Below are positions 16,334 through 24,574 of a stretch of DNA of 64,000 nucleotides, piece by piece. Origin of the DNA: Paracoccaceae bacterium (GTDB taxonomy: Bacteria; Pseudomonadota; Alphaproteobacteria; Rhodobacterales; Rhodobacteraceae); assembly GCA_033344815.1 (NCBI GenBank), contig JAWPMR010000001.1:4636136-4700135 (forward strand), given 5' to 3'. Positions within the stretch are counted from its first letter, which is position 1; every line of letters starts with the position of its first letter. Below the pieces are notes generated by a model that was not told the DNA's origin, did no database searches, and was given only the letters and a program-made list of their open reading frames with translations. Made by a program: the position numbers and the translations under genes.

Positions 16334-17595
16334 TGGATTTTATCGAGTTTCCGAAAGGTCCATTGACCCTGCAAAATCTGACTGTTCCTGATTGCCTTCT
16401 GGGCGGTCAGGGCGATCTGACGCGGCTGGACCTGCACCTTGAGAACGGCAAGATTACGGACAAACCGGGGCAGGTGGTCGATATGAAGGGGGCGATGGTC
16501 TTTCCCGCCTTTATCGACATGCACACGCATCTGGACAAGGGTCACATCTGGCCTCGCGCTGCCAATCCCGACGGCAGTTTTGCCGGCGCACTGGCGACTG
16601 TTGGCGCCGACAGAAAAGCCCATTGGCATGCGGGAGATGTGCGCACTCGGATGGAATTTGCGCTGCGGTGCGCTTACGCGCATGGCACCCGCGCCATTCG
16701 AACGCATCTTGATAGCATCCCGCCACAGGATGACATTTCGTGGCCGCTATTCAGAGAGCTACGTGAAGAGTGGCGTGGTCGGATTGACCTTCAGGCTGCC
16801 TGCCTTGTGGGGTGCGATCAGGTCTCTCGTGATGGCGCTTTTGCACATACTGCGGATCTGGTGGCGGAAGCGGGGGGCGTGCTGGGTATGGTTGCCTATC
16901 CGGTGCCGGACATCAAAGACCGCATCCAAGCGTTTTTCGAACTTGCGGCCGCGCGTGGTCTGGCGGCAGATTTCCACGTGGATGAAACGCTGGATCCCAG
17001 TTCTGAAACCCTGCGTGTCGTGGCGCAGACCGTGCTGGACATGGGGTTCGATGCGCCCGTTACGGTAGGCCATTTGTGCTCGCTGTCCTCACAGGATACT
17101 TCCCGCGCCAATGATACGATGGACCTTGTGGCGCGCGCCGGTCTGAATGTGGTTTCGCCGCCCATGTGCAACCTTTACCTTCAAGATCGTCAGGCAGGCA
17201 CGCCGCGCAGACGCGGTATTACCCTGGTGCATGAGATGAAATCGCGCGGGATCAATGTCTCCTTCGCCTCTGACAATACGCGCGATCCGTTCTACGCCTA
17301 CGGAGATCTGGATATGATTGAAGTCATGCGCGAGGCCACCCGTATTGGCCATCTGGATCATTCAGGGAAAGATTGGATCCGTGCGTTTTTGGACAACCCC
17401 GCCAAGGCCTGCGGTTTCAAGGCCCCCAGCCTGATGCCGGCTGCGCCAGCCGATTTGGTGATTTGCCGTGCACGCAACTGGACCGAACTTTTCGCGCGTC
17501 CGCAAGCGGACCGCATTGTGATGCGCGGCGGAGTTCAAATTGATCGGACCCTGCCAGATTACGCCGAACTTGACCATTTGATGAGGACATCATGA
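16333..17595 (+). CDS. Cytosine deaminase-like amidohydrolase (CodA family)
   Basis: This 420-residue metal-dependent amidohydrolase hydrolyses a ring amine or amide in the cytosol. The metal-binding HxH lies at His64/His66 in IDMHTHLDKGH; further ligands are in HVDETLDP and VGHLCSL, and ASDNTRDPFYAYGDLDMIEV carries the Asp and is typical of the CodA group (cytosine and isoguanine deaminases, N-isopropylammelide-type hydrolases). I use the ATG at 16333 because it overlaps the permease stop; an in-frame upstream start would extend it by 11 residues into the permease. Its place directly after an importer suggests that it acts on the imported compound. Cytosine itself is not proven: no codB is present. 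Confidence 0.88.
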   Translation: MDFIEFPKGPLTLQNLTVPDCLLGGQGDLTRLDLHLENGKITDKPGQVVDMKGAMVFPAFIDMHTHLDKGHIWPRAANPDGSFAGALATVGADRKAHWHAGDVRTRMEFALRCAYAHGTRAIRTHLDSIPPQDDISWPLFRELREEWRGRIDLQAACLVGCDQVSRDGAFAHTADLVAEAGGVLGMVAYPVPDIKDRIQAFFELAAARGLAADFHVDETLDPSSETLRVVAQTVLDMGFDAPVTVGHLCSLSSQDTSRANDTMDLVARAGLNVVSPPMCNLYLQDRQAGTPRRRGITLVHEMKSRGINVSFASDNTRDPFYAYGDLDMIEVMREATRIGHLDHSGKDWIRAFLDNPAKACGFKAPSLMPAAPADLVICRARNWTELFARPQADRIVMRGGVQIDRTLPDYAELDHLMRTS

Positions 17596-18992
17596 CCGCG
17601 AACATTGCCGCTGCAAAAGCCGCCCTGTCACATCTCGACATTGAACAAAACGCCGCTGCGATCAAATCCAAGAGCCGAGACTTCTTTTGGTATTCGCCGG
17701 TTCTGAAGGCGCGTCTTGACGATGTCGTCGCGGATTTTGTGGTCAGCCCGCGCAATGAGGCCGAGGTCATCGAGATCCTGAAGACATGCTATGCCCATAA
17801 CGTCCCCGTTACGACGCGGGGAGCAGGCACCGGCAACTACGGACAGGCCATGCCTTTGGCGGGGGGCTGCGTCATGCATCTGCGTCACATGGCGGCGGTG
17901 CGCGAAATCCATCCCGGACGGGTCATTGTGGAGCCGGGGTGCTTACTCAAGGACCTTGATGCGGCGTGTAAGGAACACTCCGGTCAGGAAATCCGAATGT
18001 TTTCCTCCACCTGGGCCACGGCGACCATTGGCGGGTTCATCGCCGGGGGATCGGGTGGCGTTGGTTCCTGCACCTGGGGGTCCTTGCGCGATCTTGGCAA
18101 CATCATCCGCCTGCGTGTGGTGACCATGGAAGAAGAGCCGCGCGTGCTGGAATTCCAGGGCGAAGAACTGGCCCGGGTCAGCCATGCCTATGGTACCAAC
18201 GGCATCATCACCGAAATCGAAATGCCGCTGGCCCCGGCCTATGAGTGGGTCGAGATGTTCGTGGCCACGGATGATTTCATGGAGGCCGCGCGCTTTGCCG
18301 AGGAACTGGCCAATGAAGATGGCATTCTGATCAAGCTGGCGACCGTATTTGAGGCCCCCATTGCCAAGGATTACTTTCAGCGCGTCGCCCCTCATGTGGA
18401 CAGCGACACCAACCTCATTGGGCTGATGGTCGCGCCGCATTCCATGGACGGGTTTGAAACCTTTCTGGGCCGCCGATCCGGCGCGCGTCTGATTTACCGC
18501 AGTGACGCGTCCGATTGGGAACGCGGCCCGGGCATGGTGTTTGAATACGGTTGGAACCACACGACGCTGCGCGCGCTAAAGGTTGATCCGTCGATTACGT
18601 ACTTGCAGGTGCGCTACGGCTTTCCGCATCACCTCGATCTGATCGAGCAGATGCGCGATGCCCTGAGCCCGGAGGTTTTACAGCACCTCGAAATTCTCAG
18701 GGAGAACGGTAAGGTTATGTACGCGGGCCTCAGTCTGGTGAAATTCACAACCGAAGAGCGCCTGGATGAGATCGTCAAAATCCACGAGGACGCAGGTGCC
18801 ATGGTCTTTAATCCGCACCGCTATACGCTGGAGGAGGGTGGGCGGCAAACTGTCGATGACCGGCAATTGGCCTTCAAACGCGAGGCGGATCCCAAGGGTC
18901 TGCTCAACCCGGGCAAAATGATCGCATGGGATGATCCGGACTGGGCGTTTGATCAGATGTATTCCTATCCGAAAATCCGCGCGGCGGAGTGA
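17592..18992 (+). CDS. FAD-binding oxidase/dehydrogenase (GlcD-like, PCMH-type FAD domain)
   Basis: This 466-residue flavoprotein has an N-terminal PCMH-type FAD domain (about residues 48-230) with the FAD-binding motif VTTRGAGTGNYGQAMPLAGG and the second half STWATATIGGFIAGGSGGVGS, then a C-terminal substrate domain ending DPKGLLNPGKMIAW, the usual tail of the family. It is related to glycolate and lactate oxidase subunits but is encoded without GlcE/GlcF partners. The start ATG overlaps the deaminase stop (ATGA). In this operon it may oxidise a hydroxylated or reduced ring intermediate; no covalent His-flavin motif is obvious to me. Confidence 0.88.
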   Translation: MTANIAAAKAALSHLDIEQNAAAIKSKSRDFFWYSPVLKARLDDVVADFVVSPRNEAEVIEILKTCYAHNVPVTTRGAGTGNYGQAMPLAGGCVMHLRHMAAVREIHPGRVIVEPGCLLKDLDAACKEHSGQEIRMFSSTWATATIGGFIAGGSGGVGSCTWGSLRDLGNIIRLRVVTMEEEPRVLEFQGEELARVSHAYGTNGIITEIEMPLAPAYEWVEMFVATDDFMEAARFAEELANEDGILIKLATVFEAPIAKDYFQRVAPHVDSDTNLIGLMVAPHSMDGFETFLGRRSGARLIYRSDASDWERGPGMVFEYGWNHTTLRALKVDPSITYLQVRYGFPHHLDLIEQMRDALSPEVLQHLEILRENGKVMYAGLSLVKFTTEERLDEIVKIHEDAGAMVFNPHRYTLEEGGRQTVDDRQLAFKREADPKGLLNPGKMIAWDDPDWAFDQMYSYPKIRAAE

Positions 18993-18995
18993 GGA

Positions 18996-19577
18996 ATGGC
19001 ACGTGCGCTGGTCCTTTTTGCACATCCTTGCGCGGAGAGTTTCTCGGCCGCCTTGCACGGCTGTGTGACGGAGCGTTTACATGCAAGCGGCTGGGAGGTT
19101 GATGACTGTGATCTGAATGCGGAAGGCTTCTCGCCAGTTCTGACCGCGCAGGAACGGCGCGGGTATCATGAGGAAACTTCAAACACGGGACCGGTTGCTG
19201 ACTATGTAGAGCGATTGCAGGCCGCAGATGCGCTGGTGATGGTATTTCCGGTGTGGAACTTCGGGTATCCTGCCATTCTCAAAGGGTTTCTGGACCGGGT
19301 TTTCCTGCCCGGTGTTTCCTTCAAGCTCGAGGACGGTAAGGTGGTTCCCAACTTGCGAAATATACGAAAACTCGCCGCCGTCACGACCTATGGCGGCACG
19401 CGACTGCGTGCTTTCATGGCGGGCGATCCACCGCGCAAGTCCGTCACGCGGGCGGTCTGGCATGTGTGTCGGCCAGACAAGATGCGTTACATGGCGCTTT
19501 ACGATATGAACCGGGTCACGCAAGACCAGCGTGGGCAATTCTTGTCGCGTGTGGGCGCGGAAATGGAGGCGTTTTGA
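18996..19577 (+). CDS. Flavodoxin-fold NAD(P)H oxidoreductase (NQO/MdaB-like), copy 1
   Basis: This 193-residue flavodoxin-fold protein belongs to the NAD(P)H:quinone oxidoreductase / YwrO group. Traits are VLFAHPCAESFSAALHGCVTERL at the N-terminus for flavin phosphate binding, ADALVMVFPVWNFGYPAILKGFLDRVFLPGVSF, and the AVTTYGGTR loop. These enzymes reduce quinones, nitro or azo groups with NAD(P)H and FMN or FAD. It lies 3 nt after the oxidase gene and directly abuts a second, related copy. The pair may be a heterodimer or two enzymes of one pathway. Confidence 0.88.
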   Translation: MARALVLFAHPCAESFSAALHGCVTERLHASGWEVDDCDLNAEGFSPVLTAQERRGYHEETSNTGPVADYVERLQAADALVMVFPVWNFGYPAILKGFLDRVFLPGVSFKLEDGKVVPNLRNIRKLAAVTTYGGTRLRAFMAGDPPRKSVTRAVWHVCRPDKMRYMALYDMNRVTQDQRGQFLSRVGAEMEAF

Positions 19578-20207
19578 ATGCGCGCCCTTGTGATTTATTG
19601 TCATCCGAAAGACACCAGTTATACGGCGGCCGTGCGCGATGAGGTTGTGTCAAAGCTTTCAGATGTTGGCGCGGAAATTCGCATTCACGATTTGTACAAG
19701 TCAGGTTTCACCCCGGTGATGACTGCGGAGGAATTCGATCTGTACGAAAATACTGCTCACAACCGCACCCCGGTTGTACAAGCCACAGATGACGTTTTGT
19801 GGTGCGATACCCTGATCTTTATCTATCCCACATGGTGGTACGGGATGCCCGCAATGCTCAAAGGATGGATGGACCGTATTTTATTGCCCAATGTCGCATT
19901 TTTGATGCCTGATGGGGAAAATGACAATATCAGGCCGGGCCTGACACATATCACCCGTCTGGGGGTCTTCACCACTTGCGGGGCCAGTTGGGGGCTGACG
20001 CAGTTGATCGGATCGCCGGGCAAACGTATCATTCTGAGGGGGATCAGGGCGATGTGTGCCAGGCGTTGCAAGACAGTGTTTGCTGCGCATTACCTGATGG
20101 ACAGTTCAACGGATGCCTCGCGGCGGGCGCATTTGGCGCGTGTCGGGCAGAAAATGGAGAAATTCGTGCGATCGGTGCGTCCGGACCACAAGGAGGCCAA
20201 TGCATGA
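19578..20207 (+). CDS. Flavodoxin-fold NAD(P)H oxidoreductase (NQO/MdaB-like), copy 2
   Basis: This 209-residue paralogue of the preceding protein has the same elements: LVIYCHPKDTSYTAAVRDEVV, CDTLIFIYPTWWYGMPAMLKGWMDRILLPNVAF and VFTTCGASWGLTQLIG. It starts on the base after the upstream stop and its own stop overlaps the next start (ATGA), so all three genes are coupled. Sequence identity between the two copies looks moderate, so this is an old duplication rather than a recent one. It could supply electrons or reduce an intermediate for the oxygenase step. Confidence 0.88.
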   Translation: MRALVIYCHPKDTSYTAAVRDEVVSKLSDVGAEIRIHDLYKSGFTPVMTAEEFDLYENTAHNRTPVVQATDDVLWCDTLIFIYPTWWYGMPAMLKGWMDRILLPNVAFLMPDGENDNIRPGLTHITRLGVFTTCGASWGLTQLIGSPGKRIILRGIRAMCARRCKTVFAAHYLMDSSTDASRRAHLARVGQKMEKFVRSVRPDHKEANA

Positions 20208-21124
20208 TACCGGTGCTGGACTGGCAACAATTTGAAACCGACAGGGAAGAGTTTTTGGCAACACTTGGCGCTGCCGTCCGAGGGCCGGGGTTCTTTTTAT
20301 TGCAAAACCATACTGTTCCTCAACGCCTGCGTGCCGAGGTGTTTCAGATGGCAGGTGCGTTTTTCGACCTGCCCGAGGCAGAGAAGAAAAAACTCTCGAT
20401 TCTGAACACGTCGCATTTTCGGGGGTGGGCAGCAGAAGGGGATGAATCTCTCGATGAAACCTCTGTCGCAGTGGATCGCAAGGAAAGCTTCAACATTGGC
20501 TTTGATCTCGCACCGGACGATCCACGTGTGCTGCGGGGTGAACCATTTCGAGGCGTGAATGTCTGGCCGGATGTGACGGGTTTTCGCGATACTATGCTGG
20601 CTTATTATGACGCGGCACTAAAGCTTGGTATTGCCATTCACCGCGCTTTCGCCGCTGACCTGGGTCTTGCATCGGACCATTTTACGCCTTCTTTCAAGGA
20701 CCCACTGGCGGCGCTGCGGCTGTTACACTATCCGGCGGCATCCGGCGCTGCGAACGAGATTGGCGCGGGCGCGCATACGGATTATGGCGCGATTACCTTG
20801 CTGATGACGGATGGTGAACCTGGTTTGCAGGTCAAACCACGCGGTGGGGATTGGACAGATGTCCCCCACGTCGACGGCGCCTATGTGGTCAACATCGGCG
20901 ATTGCTTGATGCGTTGGACGAACGACATCTATGCTTCCACGCCGCATCGGGTTCTGCCCCCGAAACGACAACGCCGCTCCGTTGCGTTTTTCGTTGAAGC
21001 GAACCCGGATACGGTCGTCGCCGCGTTGCCCGGCACGGGAGCGGCGAAATATCAGCCCGTGCGCGCCGCCGATTACTTGCAATCCCGACTGGATGCTACT
21101 TACGCAACAAAGGAAGTATCATAA
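20204..21124 (+). CDS. Fe(II)/2-oxoglutarate-dependent oxygenase (isopenicillin N synthase-like)
   Basis: This 306-residue enzyme has the non-haem iron dioxygenase layout: an N-terminal DIOX_N region (GFFLLQNHTV, MAGAFFDLPEAEKKKL) and a C-terminal jelly roll. The metal triad is visible as HTD in GAGAHTDYGAITLLMTD and the distal His in STPHRVLPPKRQRRSVAFF, with RRS supplying the 2-oxoglutarate Arg. The family includes fungal thymine-7-hydroxylase, gibberellin oxidases and bacterial hydroxylases. I chose the ATG at 20204 with AAGGAGG 7 nt upstream; longer in-frame starts overlap the flavodoxin-fold gene. It probably hydroxylates the substrate or a side chain. Confidence 0.9.
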   Translation: MIPVLDWQQFETDREEFLATLGAAVRGPGFFLLQNHTVPQRLRAEVFQMAGAFFDLPEAEKKKLSILNTSHFRGWAAEGDESLDETSVAVDRKESFNIGFDLAPDDPRVLRGEPFRGVNVWPDVTGFRDTMLAYYDAALKLGIAIHRAFAADLGLASDHFTPSFKDPLAALRLLHYPAASGAANEIGAGAHTDYGAITLLMTDGEPGLQVKPRGGDWTDVPHVDGAYVVNIGDCLMRWTNDIYASTPHRVLPPKRQRRSVAFFVEANPDTVVAALPGTGAAKYQPVRAADYLQSRLDATYATKEVS

Positions 21125-21894
21125 TGGGGATGAAGGACTGGGCAGACTTCAGAGCGCCGGATTTCCAATCCATTGATCCAATGAAAACCATCGCGATCTT
21201 GCCCACGGCGGCAATTGAGCAGCATGGACCGCATTTGCCGCTTGGGACGGACACGTTGATCGGACTGGGGATGCTGGAAGAGCTGCGCCGCCAAGCCCCT
21301 GCGGACATGGATCTGCGGGTTTTACCTATACAAGCGGTGGGCAAATCCAACGAACACCTGTGGGCTGCGGGGACATTGACGCTGACCGCAGCCACGGCTC
21401 TGGCGGTGTGGACCGAAATTGGCCTGTCGGTGGCGCGCGCGGGCATTCGAAAGATCGCAATCGTGAATTCGCATGGGGGCAATCTGGATCTGGTATCCAT
21501 TTTATCGCGCGAACTGCGCGTGCAAGCGGATATGCTGGCCGTGAAATGCCAATGGGGATCTTTTGGCGCGCCTGAAGGCTTGTATTCCGCGCAGGAAGAT
21601 AATTTCGGCATCCATGGCGGTGATGTTGAAACGTCGCTCATGCTGCATTTCCGCCCGAAAGCCGTGGATATGAGCAAGGCCAAAGATTTCAGGTCCTCGG
21701 CGGAAACCAGTGCGATCTCACCGATAGGACCCGTGTCTTATGGGTGGATCGCCAGCGATTTGAACCCCGACGGCACGGTAGGAGAAGCGCATCTGGCAAG
21801 CGCCGAGAAAGGCGCAGCGACAGCGGCGCATCAGGTCGCAGGGTTTGTAGATCTGCTGCGCAAAATGGACGAAATGGCCTTGCCGGGGACCTAG
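21124..21894 (+). CDS. Creatininase-family amidohydrolase
   Basis: This 256-residue enzyme belongs to the creatininase family of metal-dependent cyclic-amide hydrolases, which includes creatininase, ArfB-type deformylases and MftE. Ligand motifs are AAIEQHGPHLPLGTDT (Glu, His, Asp), VNSHGGNLD and HGGDVETSLML (Glu). Its start overlaps the oxygenase stop (TAATG). It ends the operon and overlaps the tail of the convergent glpR by 4 bp. Hydrolytic ring opening or deformylation of the product made by the upstream oxygenase and deaminase is a reasonable role. The substrate is unknown. Confidence 0.88.
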   Translation: MGMKDWADFRAPDFQSIDPMKTIAILPTAAIEQHGPHLPLGTDTLIGLGMLEELRRQAPADMDLRVLPIQAVGKSNEHLWAAGTLTLTAATALAVWTEIGLSVARAGIRKIAIVNSHGGNLDLVSILSRELRVQADMLAVKCQWGSFGAPEGLYSAQEDNFGIHGGDVETSLMLHFRPKAVDMSKAKDFRSSAETSAISPIGPVSYGWIASDLNPDGTVGEAHLASAEKGAATAAHQVAGFVDLLRKMDEMALPGT

Positions 21895-22661
21895 ATCGCC
21901 TGTTTGGCGACAATCACCTGCGTGCCCCATTCTTTGCATTGATCGCTTAAAGCGCGTGGCAAAGCCCTGTCGGTCACAACCATGGATAATGCGCTCATGG
22001 ACGCGATTCTCGCAGGGGCAGCTCGGTTGAATTTTGAATGGTCCGCGACCAGAAAGCATTTTCGCGACTGCGCAATGATGGATTGACTGACCCCGACTTC
22101 CTGAATGTCGAAATCAAGCAGATCACCGTCCCGATCCAAGGCCGAACACCCTATGACGGCGATGTCAAACTTGAACTGTTGTATCGTGTCGATGGTGATT
22201 TTGCCGACCAAACCGCTATCAGACCGACGCAAAGCGCCCCCCGTGACGATGATTTGACAATCCGGGTTATCGACCAGAATATTGGCGATGTTCATATTGT
22301 TCGTCACGACCATGAGATCACGGTGGTCCAGCAACTCGCGCGCAACGGCTTCGGTACTGGTGCCGATGTTCATGAAGATCGAGCAACCTTCAGGAATGTG
22401 ATGCGCGCAGGCCCGAGCCATTGCCAGTTTGGAAGACTGGTTCAGGTTCCGCCGTTCTTCGTATTCAATATTGGTTGTGCCCGAGGGAAGAATCGCGCCA
22501 CCATGCACACGTTCGAGTTTGTTCGCTTCCGCCAGTTCTGTGAGATCCCGGCGAATGGTTTGCAGCGTGACACCAAAATGCTCAGCAAGCGCATCCACCG
22601 TAACTTTGCCTTCGCGTTGGGCAATTTTTAGGATGTCCGGATGGCGGAATGTTTGCGACAT
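21891..22661 (-). CDS. glpR: DeoR-family glycerol operon repressor (GlpR)
   Basis: This 256-residue protein has an N-terminal DeoR helix-turn-helix (HPDILKIAQREGKVTVDALAEHFGVTLQTIRRDLTEL) followed by RVHGGAI and a C-terminal sugar-phosphate-sensing domain (NIGTSTEAVARELL, ITGGALRRSDSGLVG, CSALDRDGDLLDFD). It is divergent from glpD, so it is called GlpR, the glycerol-3-phosphate-responsive repressor. GAGGAG lies before the ATG. The intergenic gap of 296 bp holds candidate operators. The 3' end overlaps the creatininase-family gene on the opposite strand. Confidence 0.92.
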   Translation of the reverse strand: MSQTFRHPDILKIAQREGKVTVDALAEHFGVTLQTIRRDLTELAEANKLERVHGGAILPSGTTNIEYEERRNLNQSSKLAMARACAHHIPEGCSIFMNIGTSTEAVARELLDHRDLMVVTNNMNIANILVDNPDCQIIVTGGALRRSDSGLVGKITIDTIQQFKFDIAVIGCSALDRDGDLLDFDIQEVGVSQSIIAQSRKCFLVADHSKFNRAAPARIASMSALSMVVTDRALPRALSDQCKEWGTQVIVAKQAI

Positions 22662-22871
22662 AATTATTCTCCTCTTTGCGAGATAACTTTAAAAAAGCTG
22701 AAATTCCAACATATTTGTATGGGTGGACCGATCACGCTGAACTTTTGCGAGCTAACTATTTGTCGGATCAGGATCGAAAAGACTAAGACAAAGTCCAAGG
22801 ATTCCAATTCGTTCTGAGGACAGCTCGAAGGCGGCCGGTTGAGAATTGCGACGTCACGAAAATTGAAAGCG

Positions 22872-22898
22872 AACATAAACGAAAATAAACGCTTGATT
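22872..22898 (+). promoter_or_regulatory. Candidate glpD promoter and GlpR-site tandem repeat
   Basis: Two tandem 10-mers, AACATAAACG (22872-22881) and AAAATAAACG (22882-22891), lie directly before a possible -35 TTGATT (22893-22898). A weak -10, TACCCA, follows at 22916-22921 with 17-bp spacing. The repeats resemble the A/T-rich GAACAT/CGAAA elements of DeoR-type operators. GlpR binding here is inferred from position. Confidence 0.35.
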
Positions 22899-22957
22899 AC
22901 GCAAATGCACTGCGCTACCCATTGCGTCGTCGATGGCACGAAAACTGGGGAGATCTC

Positions 22958-24562
22958 GTGGCGCAACCGAACACATCATCACAGACCTACGACCTCTTCG
23001 TGATTGGTGGCGGGATCAATGGATGTGGTATTGCGCGCGATGCAGCCGGGCGTGGGATGAGCGTCGCGCTGGCCGAGATGAATGATCTTGCATCTGCAAC
23101 GTCCTCTGCCTCGACAAAACTGTTTCATGGCGGTCTTCGGTATCTTGAGTATTTTGAGATCAATCTGGTGCGCCATGCCTTGGCGGAGCGTGAGGTCTTG
23201 CTCAAGGCGATGCCCCATATCAGCTGGCCGATGCGCTTTGTGCTGCCTTACCAAAAAGACATGCGTTTTGAGGGGGCAACGCCGACATCGCGCATCCTGA
23301 ACGTCGTCATGCCGTGGATGAAGGGGCGGCGCCCCGCATGGCTCATTCGTTTTGGGCTCATGCTATATGATAACCTAGGCGGTCGGAAAATCCTGCCCGC
23401 CACCAAAACGCTGACGTTGAGGGGAAGTGCCGAAGGCGCGCCCATCGAGGACCGTTTTGAGAAAGCCTTTGAATATTCTGACTGCTGGATCGAAGATTCC
23501 CGGCTTGTCGTCTTAAACGCACGTGACGCCGAGGCGCGCGGCGCCAACATCATGGTGCGCACCAAGGTTGTCAGCGCCGCCCGCATTGAGGATCATTGGG
23601 ACGTCACGCTGGAGGATGTCGAAAGCGGCGAGACCAAAACACTCAAAGCACGCATGCTGGTCAACGCCGGTGGCCCTTGGGTCGGCGACATTATTCAACA
23701 GAAGGTGCGGATTAACTCCACCGAAGGTGTGCGTCTGGTGCGTGGCAGCCATATCGTGACAAAGCGGCTTTATGATCACGACAAATGCTATTTTTTCCAA
23801 GGAACCGATGGGCGCATCATTTTCGCCATTCCTTATGAAACGGATTTCACGCTGATTGGCACCACAGATGCCGAACACAGCGATCCCGGCGTCAAGCCAG
23901 AATGTACTGCCGAAGAGCAGGACTATCTGATCAATTTCATCAACCAATACCTGAAAAACGATATTAGTGCCGAGGACGTGGTCTGGACCTATTCTGGCGT
24001 GCGCCCGCTTTATGATGACGGGGCGAGCAGTGCCACGGCCGCCACGCGTGATTATACGCTCAAGGTCGATGATACCGGTGGCGCACCAATCCTCAATGTA
24101 TTTGGCGGCAAGATTACTACCTATCGCAAGCTGGCTGAGGATGCGATGGATAAGATCGTCCCATTTTTCCCGGGCACGTCAGATCATTGGACGGCAGGGG
24201 TTGCCTTGCCGGGCGGCGATTTTGCGGTCGATGGTTTTGACATGTTGGTGACCCGGTTGCGTGAGGATTTTCCATTTCTGACCGCCTTCTGGGGCAAGCG
24301 TCTTGTGCGCGCTTATGGCACCGAGGCGTGGGATATTCTGGCGGATGCCGAAGAGGAGGCCGATCTGGGTCAAGGCTTTGGCGCAACGCTGAGTGCGCGG
24401 GAAGTGCGCTGGTTGCAAGAAAACGAATACGCCCGTACCGCTGAAGATATCGTCTGGCGGCGCAACAAACTGGGGCTTAGGCTGACAAAAGAAGAAATAG
24501 CTGTTTTGGATGCGTTCATGCGATCCGATCCTGAAGGACGGACGACCAAAGCGGCGGAATAA
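22958..24562 (+). CDS. glpD: Glycerol-3-phosphate dehydrogenase, FAD-dependent (GlpD)
   Basis: This 534-residue flavoprotein oxidises glycerol-3-phosphate to dihydroxyacetone phosphate at the membrane and passes electrons to quinone. The FAD motif is FVIGGGINGCGIARDAAGRG near the start; other signatures are SSASTKLFHGGLRYLE, MLVNAGGPWVGDI and IFAIPYETDFTLIGTTDAEH. I chose the GTG at 22958 with GGGGAG just upstream, because it places the FAD motif about 22 residues in; a TTG at 22922 is an alternative. It is the first gene of the glycerol operon. Confidence 0.95.
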   Translation: MAQPNTSSQTYDLFVIGGGINGCGIARDAAGRGMSVALAEMNDLASATSSASTKLFHGGLRYLEYFEINLVRHALAEREVLLKAMPHISWPMRFVLPYQKDMRFEGATPTSRILNVVMPWMKGRRPAWLIRFGLMLYDNLGGRKILPATKTLTLRGSAEGAPIEDRFEKAFEYSDCWIEDSRLVVLNARDAEARGANIMVRTKVVSAARIEDHWDVTLEDVESGETKTLKARMLVNAGGPWVGDIIQQKVRINSTEGVRLVRGSHIVTKRLYDHDKCYFFQGTDGRIIFAIPYETDFTLIGTTDAEHSDPGVKPECTAEEQDYLINFINQYLKNDISAEDVVWTYSGVRPLYDDGASSATAATRDYTLKVDDTGGAPILNVFGGKITTYRKLAEDAMDKIVPFFPGTSDHWTAGVALPGGDFAVDGFDMLVTRLREDFPFLTAFWGKRLVRAYGTEAWDILADAEEEADLGQGFGATLSAREVRWLQENEYARTAEDIVWRRNKLGLRLTKEEIAVLDAFMRSDPEGRTTKAAE

Positions 24563-24574
24563 TGGGGGACGGAC

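Noticed and set aside
16333-17595. Naming the CodA-like gene codA (true cytosine deaminase)
   Set aside because: The operon has an ABC importer rather than CodB and several oxidative enzymes, so the substrate may differ; the family also covers other ring deaminases.
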